The notes under the pieces are model-generated. The model did not search any database and was not told where the DNA came from. It saw only the letters and a list, made by a program, of their open reading frames with translations. This document shows positions 27,848 to 35,713 of a stretch of 64,000 nt of DNA, one piece after another (positions within the stretch are counted from its first letter, which is position 1; every line of letters begins with the position of its first letter). The stretch covers positions 1-64,000 of the forward strand of contig NZ_JAKWJR010000002.1 of the NCBI RefSeq assembly GCF_022761125.1. The letters are read 5' to 3'. This DNA is from Nocardioides sp. SR21. Its GTDB lineage: Bacteria > Actinomycetota > Actinomycetes > Propionibacteriales > Nocardioidaceae. Both the position numbers and the translations under genes were made by a program.

Positions 27848-28822
27848 TCAGTCCAACGTGAAGTAGTCGGGACCGGAGTAACGGCCGGTGGTCATCTTGG
27901 TGCGCTGCATCAGCAGGTCGTTGAGCAGCGTGGAGGCGCCGAAGCGGAACCAGTCCGGGTCGAGCCAGTCGGGACCGGCGACCTCGTTGACCATCACGAG
28001 GTACTTGATGGCGTCCTTCGAGGTGCGGATGCCGCCCGCGGGCTTCACGCCGATCATGGTGCCGGTCTGCTCGCGGAAGTCGCGGACCGCCTCGAGCATC
28101 ACCAGGGTGACCGGCAGCGTGGCCGCGGGCTGCACCTTGCCGGTCGACGTCTTGATGAAGTGCGCCCCGGCCATCATCGCCAGCCAGCTCGCGCGGCGTA
28201 CGTTGTCGTAGGTCTGCAGCTCGCCGGTCTCGAAGATCACCTTCAGGTGCGCGCTCTCCCCCTTCTCTCGGCGGCAGGCCTCGCGCACCTGGGCGATCTC
28301 CTCGAAGACCTGCAGGTAGTGCCCGGCCAGGAACGCGCCCCGGTCGATCACCATGTCGATCTCGTGGGCGCCGGCGTCGACCGCGTCCTTGGTGTCGGCG
28401 AGCTTGATGTCCATCGCGGCGCGGCCGCTGGGGAACGCCGTGGCGACCGCGGCGATGTGGACGCCGGAGTCTCCGAGGGTCTCGCGGGCGACCGGGACCA
28501 TGTCGGGGTAGACGCAGACGGCCGCGACCTGCGGGCAGGTCGGGTCGGCGGGGTCGGGCCGCATCGCCTTCGACGCCAGGGCGCGGACCTTGCCCGGGGT
28601 GTCCTGGCCCTCCAGCGTGGTCAGGTCGACCATCCGGATCGCGAGGTCGAGGGCGTAGGCCTTCGCGCTGGTCTTGATCGAGCGGGTGCCGAGCCCGGCG
28701 GCCCGCGCCTCGGCGCCGACCTGGTCGACCCCCGGGAGGCCGTGCAGGAACCTCCGCAGGGAGGCGTCCGTGCGCGTGACGTCGTCGAAGGACGAGTCGA
28801 GGACGGTGGAGGAGGTACTCAC
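27848..28822 (-). CDS. deoC: Deoxyribose-phosphate aldolase
   Basis: A 324-residue class I aldolase splitting 2-deoxyribose-5-phosphate to acetaldehyde and glyceraldehyde-3-phosphate. The Schiff-base Lys is K224 in FIKTSTGK and the second active-site Lys is K260 in VKPAGGIRT; EIDMVIDRGAFLAG near 154 is also typical. It is of the longer type, with an N-terminal extension of about 60 residues. GTG start at 28822. It opens the deoC-ALDH-short ALDH unit that completes deoxynucleoside breakdown begun by deoA and punA. Confidence 0.94.
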   Translation of the reverse strand: MSTSSTVLDSSFDDVTRTDASLRRFLHGLPGVDQVGAEARAAGLGTRSIKTSAKAYALDLAIRMVDLTTLEGQDTPGKVRALASKAMRPDPADPTCPQVAAVCVYPDMVPVARETLGDSGVHIAAVATAFPSGRAAMDIKLADTKDAVDAGAHEIDMVIDRGAFLAGHYLQVFEEIAQVREACRREKGESAHLKVIFETGELQTYDNVRRASWLAMMAGAHFIKTSTGKVQPAATLPVTLVMLEAVRDFREQTGTMIGVKPAGGIRTSKDAIKYLVMVNEVAGPDWLDPDWFRFGASTLLNDLLMQRTKMTTGRYSGPDYFTLD

Positions 28823-28848
28823 CGACCCAGCATAGGGTTGTCGCTGCG

Positions 28849-29493
28849 ATGAGCCACAACCTGAAGCGAGAGACCGTGAGCCCCGAGGTGAGCCCCGAGA
28901 TGAGCACCGATGTCGTCGAGCGGTTCCCGCCCACCAGCGGCCGGGTCTCGGGGGCCATCGGACTGGTCACCGCGGCGGTCGTCCTCGGCCTCGCGATCTG
29001 GCCTCGCGACACCGGTACGCCGCTCGGCGTGGCCATCGTCGCGTGCTTCGGCGCGCTGGTCACGTGGGTGACGCTGCTGCGCCCGGCGCTGTGGGTCACC
29101 GCGGACGATCTGGTGCTGCGCAACATGCTGGTGACGACGTACGTCCCGCTCGCCGCGATCGACCGCGTGATCACCGCGCAGGTGCTGGCGGTCACCGCGG
29201 GCGAGCACCGCTACGTCTCGCCGGTGATCGGCTACACGCTGCGCCAGACCGTCACGGGCAAGGGCCGCAGCGCCGACGAGAAGACGCCGAGCGCCGTCAA
29301 CACCTACCAGGTCTTCGTCGAGGACCAGATCCACCACCACGCCGACTCCGCACGCGAGCGGCTCCGGATCACCAAGGGCTCACCGGAGCAGCAGGCGCTC
29401 GCCGACGGCGTACGCCGCTCGCACGCGTGGCCGGAGATCGCCGGGCTGGTCGGCCTCGCGGTCGCGTTCGTCGTCTGGTTCTTCGTCCACTAG
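28849..29493 (+). CDS. PH-domain (bPH6-like) membrane protein
   Basis: A 214-residue protein with two membrane helices (GAIGLVTAAVVLGLAIW and GVAIVACFGALVTWVTLL), a bacterial PH-like beta domain (VTADDLVLRNMLVTTYVPLAAIDRVI) and a C-terminal helix (IAGLVGLAVAFVVWFFV). An N-terminal stretch of about 20 residues may be dispensable, since internal ATG/GTG codons exist. It diverges from deoC and overlaps the convergent mutase gene by four bases at its end. Function unknown; conserved in this neighbourhood in my recollection. Confidence 0.72.
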   Translation: MSHNLKRETVSPEVSPEMSTDVVERFPPTSGRVSGAIGLVTAAVVLGLAIWPRDTGTPLGVAIVACFGALVTWVTLLRPALWVTADDLVLRNMLVTTYVPLAAIDRVITAQVLAVTAGEHRYVSPVIGYTLRQTVTGKGRSADEKTPSAVNTYQVFVEDQIHHHADSARERLRITKGSPEQQALADGVRRSHAWPEIAGLVGLAVAFVVWFFVH

Positions 29494-31127
29494 ATGCCGG
29501 CGGCGGCCTTGATGCCGTCGCGCAGCGCGTCCAGGCGGCCGGCCGCGGCGATCCGCGCCGCGTCCACGCCGTCCTCCGGGTTCACGGGGACGACGACCTC
29601 GAGGTAGCACTTGAGCTTGGGCTCCGTGCCGCTCGGCCGCACGATCACGCGCGCCCCGTCCGCGAGGCGATAGCGCAGCCCGTCGGTCGGCGGCAGCTCC
29701 GGCGAGCCGAGCGCGAGGTCGTCGACGCCCTCGACGGCGAGGCCGCCGAGCTCCGTCGGCGGGGTGCTGCGCAGGGTCTCCATCGCGGTGGCGATCTCGC
29801 TGAGGTCGGTGACCCGCACCGACAGCTGGTCGGTGGCGTGCAGCCCGTGCCGGACCGCGAGGTCGTCGAGGAGGTCGACCAGCGTCCGGCCCTCGGCCTT
29901 GGCCTCGGCCGCCAGCTCGCAGAGCAGCAGCAGCGCGGAGACGCCGTCCTTGTCCTTCACGTGCTCGGGGTCGACGCAGTAGCCGAGCGCCTCCTCGTAG
30001 CCGAACGCCAGCCCGTCGACGCGGGCGATCCACTTGAAGCCGGTCAGCGTCTCGGCGTAGGGCTGCCCGGACGCCTTCGCCATCTTCCCGAGCAGGCTCG
30101 ACGAGACGATGCTGCACGCGTAGGTGCCCTGCTTGCCGCGCTCCAGCAGCGCGTGCGCGAGCAGCGCGCCGACCTCGTCGCCGCGCAGCATCCGCCAGCC
30201 GTGCGGACCGGGTACGGCGGCCGCGCACCGGTCGGCGTCCGGGTCGTTGGCGACCACGAGGTCGGCGCCGCGCGCGTCGGCGAGCGCCATCGCCAGGTCC
30301 ATCGCGCCGGGCTCCTCGGGGTTCGGGAACGCGACCGTCGGGAAGTCGGGGTCGGGCTGCTCCTGCTGCTCGACGATCGACGGCTCGCGGAAGCCCGCGG
30401 ACTCCAGCACCCGCTGCACCGTCGTACCGCCCACGCCGTGCAGGGGCGTGTAGACGATGTCGAGGTCGCGCGGGCCGTCCTGCGCGAGCTCGGCGATCGT
30501 GTCGAGGTAGCGGTCGACGAGGTCCTCGCCGACGATGGTGCCGGCGGTGCCGCGCGGGACGTCGCCCACGGCGCCGACGGCCGCGATCCTGCTGGCGATC
30601 TCCGCGTCGGCGGGCGGCACGATCTGGCTGCCGTCGCCGAGGTAGACCTTGTAGCCGTTGTCCTGCGGCGGGTTGTGGCTGGCGGTCACCATCACGCCGG
30701 CCGCGCAGCCGAGCTCGCGAATCGCGAACGCCAGCAGGGGAGTGGGGAGGGGGCGCGGCAGCACGTACGCCTTCAGGCCCGCGCCGGTCATCACCTCGGC
30801 GGTGTCCCGCGCGAACACGTCGGAGTTGTGGCGTGCGTCGTACCCGATCACGACGGAGCCGTGGGTGACGCCGGTGTCGAGGAGGTACTGCGCCAGGCCG
30901 GCGGCGGCGCGGGTCACCACGACCCGGTTCATCCGGTTGGGGCCGGCGCCCAGGGCCCCGCGCAGGCCGGCCGTGCCGAACTCCAGCGTGCCGGTGAAGC
31001 GGTCCGCGAGGTCGGTGGCGTCGCCACCCTTCTCGACCTCGTCGATCACCGCCTCGAGCTCGGCCCGGGTCTGCGGGTCGGGATCGTCGGCGGCCCAGGC
31101 CCGCGCTGCAGTGAGAAGTTCGGTCAT
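29490..31127 (-). CDS. Phospho-sugar mutase (phosphoglucomutase/phosphomannomutase/phosphopentomutase)
   Basis: A 545-residue alpha-D-phosphohexomutase. Active-site phosphoserine motif VTASHNPPQDNGYKVY near 146, metal loop DPDADRC near 300, sugar loop GYEEALGY and phosphate-binding RPSGTEPKLKCY near 508 are all present. FGTAGLRGALG near 50 marks the PGM2-like long type. The corresponding gene near deoD in mycobacteria is called pmmB. Next to deoC and in a nucleoside locus, conversion of deoxyribose- or ribose-1-phosphate to the 5-phosphate is a good candidate role; substrate range cannot be read directly. Confidence 0.88.
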   Translation of the reverse strand: MTELLTAARAWAADDPDPQTRAELEAVIDEVEKGGDATDLADRFTGTLEFGTAGLRGALGAGPNRMNRVVVTRAAAGLAQYLLDTGVTHGSVVIGYDARHNSDVFARDTAEVMTGAGLKAYVLPRPLPTPLLAFAIRELGCAAGVMVTASHNPPQDNGYKVYLGDGSQIVPPADAEIASRIAAVGAVGDVPRGTAGTIVGEDLVDRYLDTIAELAQDGPRDLDIVYTPLHGVGGTTVQRVLESAGFREPSIVEQQEQPDPDFPTVAFPNPEEPGAMDLAMALADARGADLVVANDPDADRCAAAVPGPHGWRMLRGDEVGALLAHALLERGKQGTYACSIVSSSLLGKMAKASGQPYAETLTGFKWIARVDGLAFGYEEALGYCVDPEHVKDKDGVSALLLLCELAAEAKAEGRTLVDLLDDLAVRHGLHATDQLSVRVTDLSEIATAMETLRSTPPTELGGLAVEGVDDLALGSPELPPTDGLRYRLADGARVIVRPSGTEPKLKCYLEVVVPVNPEDGVDAARIAAAGRLDALRDGIKAAAGI

Positions 31128-31139
31128 GAGGGCACGATA

Positions 31140-31580
31140 GTGAGCGTGCGGGCGACCTACACCTTCTCCGGCAGCTGGTCGGTGCCCGCGCCGCCCTCCG
31201 CCGTGCACGCCGTACTCGTCGATCTCGAGCGCTACCCGTCGTGGTGGCCGCAGGTGGTCGCCGTCGCCTCGCTCGGTCCCGACGACGCGCGGGTGCTCTG
31301 CCGCTCGGTCCTGCCGTACACGCTGGACCTGGTGCTGCACGCGGTCTCGCGCTCTCCGGCGCGGCTGGAGGTCGCGGTCTCGGGCGACCTGTCCGGGTCG
31401 GTCCGCTTCTCGCTGACGCCCTCAGGTCCTGGGACCCGACTCGAGCTCGCTCAGGAGGTGGAGGTCGACGGGCTGCTGGCGGCCGCCTCGTCGGTGCTCA
31501 GCCCGGTGCTGCGCTGGAACCACCACCGGATGATGGCCGGGTGCGTCGACGGGCTCGCGTCGGCAGCCGCCGGTGGTTGA
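31140..31580 (+). CDS. SRPBCC / polyketide cyclase-like lipid-binding fold protein
   Basis: A 146-residue protein beginning VSVRATYTFSGSWSVPAPPSAV, with LVDLERYPSWWPQV near 30-43, a hallmark of START/SRPBCC proteins, and a C-terminal helix. The GTG at 31140 is 12 bases from the divergent mutase start. Such proteins bind hydrophobic ligands; none can be inferred. A repeat-like stem overlaps its stop codon. Confidence 0.8.
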   Translation: MSVRATYTFSGSWSVPAPPSAVHAVLVDLERYPSWWPQVVAVASLGPDDARVLCRSVLPYTLDLVLHAVSRSPARLEVAVSGDLSGSVRFSLTPSGPGTRLELAQEVEVDGLLAAASSVLSPVLRWNHHRMMAGCVDGLASAAAGG

Positions 31581-31610
31581 GGTGAGAGCGAAGCGAGCCT
31601 CGGCACCACC
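31572..31610. repeat. GGTGGTTGAGG...CACCACC stem-loop element
   Basis: GGTGGTTGAGG at the left is the inverted complement (with a two-base gap) of CCTCGGCACCACC at the right; the loop contains AGCGAAGCGAG. It straddles the SRPBCC stop and lies between two convergent genes, so it can act as a bidirectional terminator. It belongs with the other intergenic bracketed elements in this window. Confidence 0.5.
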
Positions 31611-31640
31611 ATCCCGGCCGGTGGTCCGACGGTCATCACG

Positions 31641-32315
31641 TCACCGCAGCTCGCGTGACACCTCGGTCGACAGGTGCATCGGCCCGAAGATCGCGTGCGG
31701 CCGCTCGGTCATGAGTGCCCAGTACCGGTCGCCGTACGACCAGTGCCACCACTCGGTCGGGTAGTTGACGAACCCGGCGGCGGTGAGCACTCCGGCCAGC
31801 AGGTCCCGGTTCGCTCGCGCCTCAGCCGTGATGTTGCGGGCACCGAAGTAGCACGCCCCCTCGCAGTCCTCCGGCCTGGCGTCGATCGGCGTCCCCATGT
31901 CCAGGGCGCCACCCCGCCCGTCGACCAGGGTGAGATCCACGGCGGCGCCCGAGACGTGCGGAGCGATCTCGGGCGGTGACACGAACTCGCTCGCCCGGAG
32001 GGAGGCCGCCTCGAGGCTGAGCGCCGGCTCCGCCTCCATCAGTCGGCGGGTGCGACGGGTGAAGTACAGGTCCTGCTGCTCGTAGGGGCGGTACGCCTCG
32101 GCGAGGAGCAACCGGATCCCGTCGGGCAGGGCGGCCTGCGCGTGCAGGAGGCGTTCCGCGACAGACCGGCGGACGAAGGCGTAGGCCGGGTTCTGCGGGT
32201 TCAGCTCCGGGTCGGAGTCGAGGCCCCGCGACCGGATGTCGACGAGCTCGTCACCGCACTCCTCGACGGGTACGGCCGCCACGCGAGGATCGCCCATCAG
32301 GATCACGTCGGTCAC
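31641..32315 (-). CDS. D-alanyl-D-alanine dipeptidase (VanX/DdpX-like, M15D)
   Basis: A 224-residue zinc dipeptidase. Metal ligands H120 and D127 lie in PHVSGAAVD, H191 in EWWHWSYGD, with catalytic Glu188. AEAYRPYEQQ near 72-81 carries the substrate-binding Arg. No signal peptide. There are no vanH/vanA-like ligase or VanRS genes nearby, so a role in recycling D-Ala-D-Ala or other dipeptides is more likely than glycopeptide resistance. The stop of the next upstream gene overlaps its ATG by four bases. Confidence 0.88.
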   Translation of the reverse strand: MTDVILMGDPRVAAVPVEECGDELVDIRSRGLDSDPELNPQNPAYAFVRRSVAERLLHAQAALPDGIRLLLAEAYRPYEQQDLYFTRRTRRLMEAEPALSLEAASLRASEFVSPPEIAPHVSGAAVDLTLVDGRGGALDMGTPIDARPEDCEGACYFGARNITAEARANRDLLAGVLTAAGFVNYPTEWWHWSYGDRYWALMTERPHAIFGPMHLSTEVSRELR

Positions 32316-32638
32316 CGCGCCTCGGCCTCCTTCCGGCCGCGCACGAGTGTCAGCGCAGACACGCTCGCCAGCGACACCAGGATCCCCAGCAGGATCGAGA
32401 ACACGATGACCGCGACGCCGAGGCCGAGCTGCGGGTGGACGTAGCAGGTGAAGTCGGTGGTGCCTTCAGGGAAGTAGGTGCCGTCCGCGCACTGGGTCTC
32501 GCGCCGGCGGAGCACCAGGACGATCCCGTCGACCAGGCCGACGAGGGCCGCGATCCAGGCGACGAATGTTGCGACCCTGATGGAGGTCTCCTGGCGACGG
32601 GGCGTTGCGTCCGGCGGGCGCGTGGTGTCGTCGGCCAT
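32312..32638 (-). CDS. Small two-helix membrane protein
   Basis: A 108-residue protein of unknown function: hydrophilic Thr/Pro/Arg-rich N terminus, a helix near residues 23-46, an external loop with two Cys (ETQCADGTYFPEGTTDFTCY), and a second helix near 73-97, then a basic tail. The ATG at 32638 is preferred over an upstream in-frame start. It is coupled to the VanX-type gene by a four-base overlap. Confidence 0.65.
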   Translation of the reverse strand: MADDTTRPPDATPRRQETSIRVATFVAWIAALVGLVDGIVLVLRRRETQCADGTYFPEGTTDFTCYVHPQLGLGVAVIVFSILLGILVSLASVSALTLVRGRKEAEAR

Positions 32639-32668
32639 GGCGGGATGCCTACCCACGGCGGAGCCGGT

Positions 32669-33679
32669 TCAGGCGTCGATCGAGCTCATGTCGCCGTACC
32701 GGTCGCCCACGACCGCGTCACGCGGGACGGCCTGCGTGAGGGCGGTGAGATCGGCTTCGGTGAGCTGGACGTCGGCGGCGCCGACGTTCTCCTCGAGGTA
32801 CTTCACCCGCTTGGTGCCCGGGATCGGGGCGATGTCGTCGCCCTGGGCGAGCACCCACGCGAGGGCGAGCTGGCCGGGGGTGCAGCCCTTCTCCTCGGCG
32901 ATGGAGCGGACGGCGTCGACGAGCTTGAGGTTCGCCTGCAGCCCCTCGCCGTTGAGGCGCGGGAAGTACGCCGAGCGACGCGAGTCGTTCGCGTCCAGCG
33001 ACGACTCGGTGGTGATGGCGCCGGTGAGGATGCCGCGGCCCAGCGGGGAGTACGGCACCAGGCCGATGCCGAGCTCGCGGATCGTCGGGAGGATCTCGTC
33101 CTCGAGGTCGCGCGTGAAGAGTGAGTACTCCGTCTGCAGCGCGGTGATCGGGTACGTCGCGTGCGCGCGCCGGATCGTGTCGGGGGCGGCCTCGGACAGG
33201 CCGAGGTGGCGGACCTTGCCGGCCTCGACCAGCTCGGCCATCGCGCCGACGGTCTCCTCGATCGGGACGGTCTTGTCGACGCGGTGCTGGTAGTAGAGGT
33301 CGATGTGGTCGACGCCGAGCCGCTCGAGCGAGGCGTCACACGCGGCGCGGACGTACTCCGGCCGGCCGTTGATGCCGACCCGGGTGCCGTCCTCGCGCCG
33401 CTCGTTGCCGAACTTCGTCGCGAGCTGGACCTCGTCGCGGCGCCCGGCGATCGCGCGGCCGACGAGGCGCTCGTTGGTGAACGGGCCGTACATGTCGGCG
33501 GTGTCGAGGAAGCTGACACCGAGGTCGAGCGCGCGGCGGATGGTCGCGATGCCCTGCTCCTCGTCGCCGGTGCCGTAGAACTCCGACATGCCCATGCAGC
33601 CGAGGCCGAGCGCGGAGACGGTGAGCGGGGAGACGGTGAGCGGGGAGGTGGTCCCGAGGGTGCGGTTCTGGATGGTCAT
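32669..33679 (-). CDS. Aldo/keto reductase
   Basis: A 336-residue NADPH-dependent reductase of the AKR superfamily (AKR13-like). Catalytic residues are in DTADMYGPF (Asp, Tyr), KFGNE (Lys) and YYQHRVD (His); [12 protein letters not shown] near the start and [14 protein letters not shown] near the end are family patterns. A short direct repeat (SPLTV twice) gives the N terminus [13 protein letters not shown]. It is probably leaderless: its promoter and MerR-type operator lie inside the 3' end of the merR gene, whose stop overlaps its ATG. Confidence 0.9.
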   Translation of the reverse strand: MTIQNRTLGTTSPLTVSPLTVSALGLGCMGMSEFYGTGDEEQGIATIRRALDLGVSFLDTADMYGPFTNERLVGRAIAGRRDEVQLATKFGNERREDGTRVGINGRPEYVRAACDASLERLGVDHIDLYYQHRVDKTVPIEETVGAMAELVEAGKVRHLGLSEAAPDTIRRAHATYPITALQTEYSLFTRDLEDEILPTIRELGIGLVPYSPLGRGILTGAITTESSLDANDSRRSAYFPRLNGEGLQANLKLVDAVRSIAEEKGCTPGQLALAWVLAQGDDIAPIPGTKRVKYLEENVGAADVQLTEADLTALTQAVPRDAVVGDRYGDMSSIDA

Positions 33680-34083
33680 GCCTCTACCCAAGTCCTTGGA
33701 GTGCGCTCCAGGTCAAGCGCGGCCTCGATCTTGTCGGTGTAGATCCCGATCTTGCGGTCGATCGCACCCAGGTGCTCCTGCACCTCCGCGAGCTGCGCGA
33801 GCACCCGCACCCGGTGGGCGCGCAGCAGGTCGAGCCGCTCCTGCTCGTTGCCGTCGCCGTGGCGGACCAGGTCGGCGTAGCGGCGTACGTCGCGGATGGG
33901 CATGCCGGTCCCGCGCAGCCGGTTGATCAGCTCGATCCACCGCAGGTCGGCGTCGCTGTAGCGCCGGTGGCCGGTCGTGCCGCGCGCGATCGGGCGCAGC
34001 ATCAGGCCGTCCTTCTCGTAGTACCGGAGCGTGTCGGGCGTCAGGCCGCTCGCGGCGGCCGCCTCGGCGATCGTGTGGTCCAC
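33676..34083 (-). CDS. MerR-family transcriptional regulator of the aldo/keto reductase
   Basis: A 135-residue regulator: [25 protein letters not shown] is the winged-helix DNA-binding part, [26 protein letters not shown] follows, then a long dimer helix. No Cys-rich metal site is seen. I choose the GTG at 34083; the longer frame starting at 34110 would run through the operator. The last 13 codons encode the second operator and promoter for the reductase. The same palindrome precedes both genes, indicating co-regulation by this protein. Confidence 0.88.
   Translation of the reverse strand: MDHTIAEAAAASGLTPDTLRYYEKDGLMLRPIARGTTGHRRYSDADLRWIELINRLRGTGMPIRDVRRYADLVRHGDGNEQERLDLLRAHRVRVLAQLAEVQEHLGAIDRKIGIYTDKIEAALDLERTPRTWVEA
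33696..33716 (-). promoter_or_regulatory. MerR-type operator/promoter of the aldo/keto reductase, inside merR coding sequence
   Basis: On the minus strand TTGACC is followed by the dyad TGGAGCGCACTCCA. TTGACC can serve as the -35 with an elongated spacer of about 19 bases holding the dyad, typical of MerR promoters. The predicted transcript start is close to the ATG at 33679, so the mRNA would be leaderless. These bases also encode the last residues (LDLERTP) of MerR. Confidence 0.7.
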
Positions 34084-34099
34084 ACTGCCAGTGTCAGGG

Positions 34100-34120
34100 T
34101 TGGAGTGCACTCCAGGTCAA
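34100..34120 (-). promoter_or_regulatory. MerR-type operator/promoter of merR
   Basis: On the minus strand TTGACC-TGGAGTGCACTCCA, the same arrangement as the site at 33696-33716 but with a perfect dyad. The -10 region would fall near 34095-34090, placing the start of transcription at or next to the GTG at 34083. Confidence 0.7.
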
Positions 34121-34917
34121 GACGTCCGGTCGAGGGCGGGCCGCTCGATGTCCACGGTCGCGAACGGACCGCCGACGTGCGCGCCGAGCTCCTCGTCGTC
34201 GGGGCCCGCCGCGATCGAGTCGGCGAACTCCTCGGCGTCGTCGAGCGGCTCGTAGCCGAGCGCGCGGCCGGGCTCGAGGTCCCACCACGCGCGGGTGTTC
34301 GCCGAGATGCCGTACAGCACGGCGAAGCCGGGGGCGGTCGCGGTCAGCGCGGCGTCGACCATCCGCACGCAGTCGTCGTGGGACAGCCACGTCGACAGCG
34401 CACGCACCGACTCGGGCCGCTCCGTGAACGAGCCGATCCGGCACGCGACCGCGTCGATGCCGTGGCGGTCGACGTACAGGCTCATCAGGCCCTCCGCCGC
34501 GACCTTGGCCACGCCGTAGAACGTGTCCGGCCGCGGGCGTACGTCGGTCGTGAGCAGGTCGGTGCGCGGCGTACGACCCACGGCGTGGTTGGAGGAGGCG
34601 TACACCAGGCGGGGCACGTCGTGCTCGACCATCGCGTCGAGCAGCGCGGCCGTCGTCACGACGTGCGAGGTCAGCGAGTCGGGCAGGCTGGCCTCGCCGG
34701 GGTAGCCGGCGAGGTGCACGACCCCGTCGAGCCGCTCCGCGGCGAACACCTCCGCGACGGCGTCCGGGTCGGTCGCGTCGACGGAGTACCACGCGCCGTC
34801 CTCGCCGTCCGGCCGCGGCACCAGGTCCAGGCCGACGACGGTGTACCCGCGGTCGGCCAGGCCGACCGTCACGACACGTCCGAGACTGCCGGCCGCGCCG
34901 GTGACGAGAACCTTCAC
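34117..34917 (-). CDS. NAD-dependent epimerase/dehydratase, uronate dehydrogenase-like
   Basis: A 266-residue extended-type SDR. The nucleotide-binding GAAGSLG is at residues 7-13, catalytic Tyr134 and Lys138 in FYGVAK, and YASSNHAVG near 106-114 resembles the SSNH motif of bacterial uronate dehydrogenases. The GTG at 34917 directly gives VKVLVTGAAGS. It ends a few bases before the MerR promoter. Substrate class is inferred from the motif; other sugar epimerases are possible. Confidence 0.82.
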   Translation of the reverse strand: MKVLVTGAAGSLGRVVTVGLADRGYTVVGLDLVPRPDGEDGAWYSVDATDPDAVAEVFAAERLDGVVHLAGYPGEASLPDSLTSHVVTTAALLDAMVEHDVPRLVYASSNHAVGRTPRTDLLTTDVRPRPDTFYGVAKVAAEGLMSLYVDRHGIDAVACRIGSFTERPESVRALSTWLSHDDCVRMVDAALTATAPGFAVLYGISANTRAWWDLEPGRALGYEPLDDAEEFADSIAAGPDDEELGAHVGGPFATVDIERPALDRTS

Positions 34918-34931
34918 TCCAGGAAGGCTAC

Positions 34932-35591
34932 TCAGCGGGCGTACGACTCCAGGTTCTTGCCGAGCTCGACGAAGAGCGCCTGGTTCATCCGGAAGGCCAC
35001 CTTGACCTCCTCGACCACGCGGGCCTGGTCCTCGGCCGACAGGCCCAGGGCGTCGAGGCGGGCGCGGTAGCCGTCCTTGTAGACCTTGGGCTTCTCGATC
35101 TCCGGGAAGTCGTAGAACGACACGCCCTTGCCGTCGAGCTCGAAGGTCCGGTCGAGGATCCGGCCGATCGCCTGGCCGCCGGACAGGTCGCCGAGGTAGC
35201 GGGTGTAGTGGTGCGCGATCAGGAAGCCACCCCACTCGCCGGCCTGCTCCAGGCGGGCGCGGTAGGCGTCGGCGGCGGGGGAGTCGACGGTGCGGGTGCC
35301 GTCCGGGCACCAGTGCTCGAGGTCGGCGTCGACCGCGGCCAGCCGCTCGAGCGCGGTGTCGTGGACAGCGGCGACGATCGGGTCGTCGAGGCGGTCGCGC
35401 AGGATCGGCTCCATCGTCGAGTACACGACGCGCAGCCGCAGCAGCAGGTCGGCGTACCCCTGCTCGTTCACCCGGCCGCCCAGCAGCTCGGACATGAACG
35501 GCGAGTCCTCCGCCTGCTGGTGCTCGGCCATCGAGCCCTCGCGCATGGCAGTGGAGAGGGAGAGCTGGACGCTCTCGTCGAGGACGGTCAT
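34932..35591 (-). CDS. Heme oxygenase (biliverdin-producing)
   Basis: A 219-residue HmuO-type heme oxygenase. The proximal heme ligand is His24 in AEHQQAE, and the distal helix has YLGDLSGGQAIGR with the glycines that let heme bend in. PKVYKDGYRARLDALGLS near the C terminus is also typical. It releases iron from imported heme as biliverdin and CO. It diverges from the hmuTUV heme importer over a 122-base region that holds an IdeR box and palindromes, so both are expected to be iron- and possibly heme-controlled. Confidence 0.95.
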   Translation of the reverse strand: MTVLDESVQLSLSTAMREGSMAEHQQAEDSPFMSELLGGRVNEQGYADLLLRLRVVYSTMEPILRDRLDDPIVAAVHDTALERLAAVDADLEHWCPDGTRTVDSPAADAYRARLEQAGEWGGFLIAHHYTRYLGDLSGGQAIGRILDRTFELDGKGVSFYDFPEIEKPKVYKDGYRARLDALGLSAEDQARVVEEVKVAFRMNQALFVELGKNLESYAR

Positions 35592-35619
35592 GCGGGCGCT
35601 CCTGCGGTTTGTTGACGAA

Positions 35620-35659
35620 CTGTCACGACAGATTGTCTACAAGATACTGACAACTTGTC
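35620..35659. promoter_or_regulatory. Cluster of small palindromes in the heme oxygenase promoter region
   Basis: Three overlapping or adjacent dyads: CTGTCACGACAG at 35620-35631, GACAGATTGTC at 35627-35637 and GACAACTTGTC at 35649-35659. The shared half-site is GACA/TGTC. They lie on the heme oxygenase side of the divergent region, separate from the iron box. They could be operators of a second, heme-responsive or TetR-type regulator. Confidence 0.4.
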
Positions 35660-35673
35660 GAGTCGTCTAGCGC

Positions 35674-35692
35674 TTAGGTAAGGCAAGCCTTA
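35674..35692. promoter_or_regulatory. IdeR/DtxR-type iron box
   Basis: TTAGGTAAGGCAAGCCTTA is a 19-bp dyad that closely matches the established IdeR/DtxR consensus TTAGGTTAGGCTAACCTAA. It is centred 31 bases before the hmuT ATG. Iron-loaded IdeR/DtxR binding here would repress hmuTUV, and perhaps the divergent heme oxygenase gene, when iron is plentiful. Confidence 0.85.
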
Positions 35693-35713
35693 ATTCGATG
35701 CTAATCTGAGCCC

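Noticed and set aside
31641..32315. VanX-type gene as part of a glycopeptide-resistance cluster
   Set aside because: No vanH, D-Ala-D-Lac ligase or VanRS genes are adjacent; only a small membrane protein is coupled to it.
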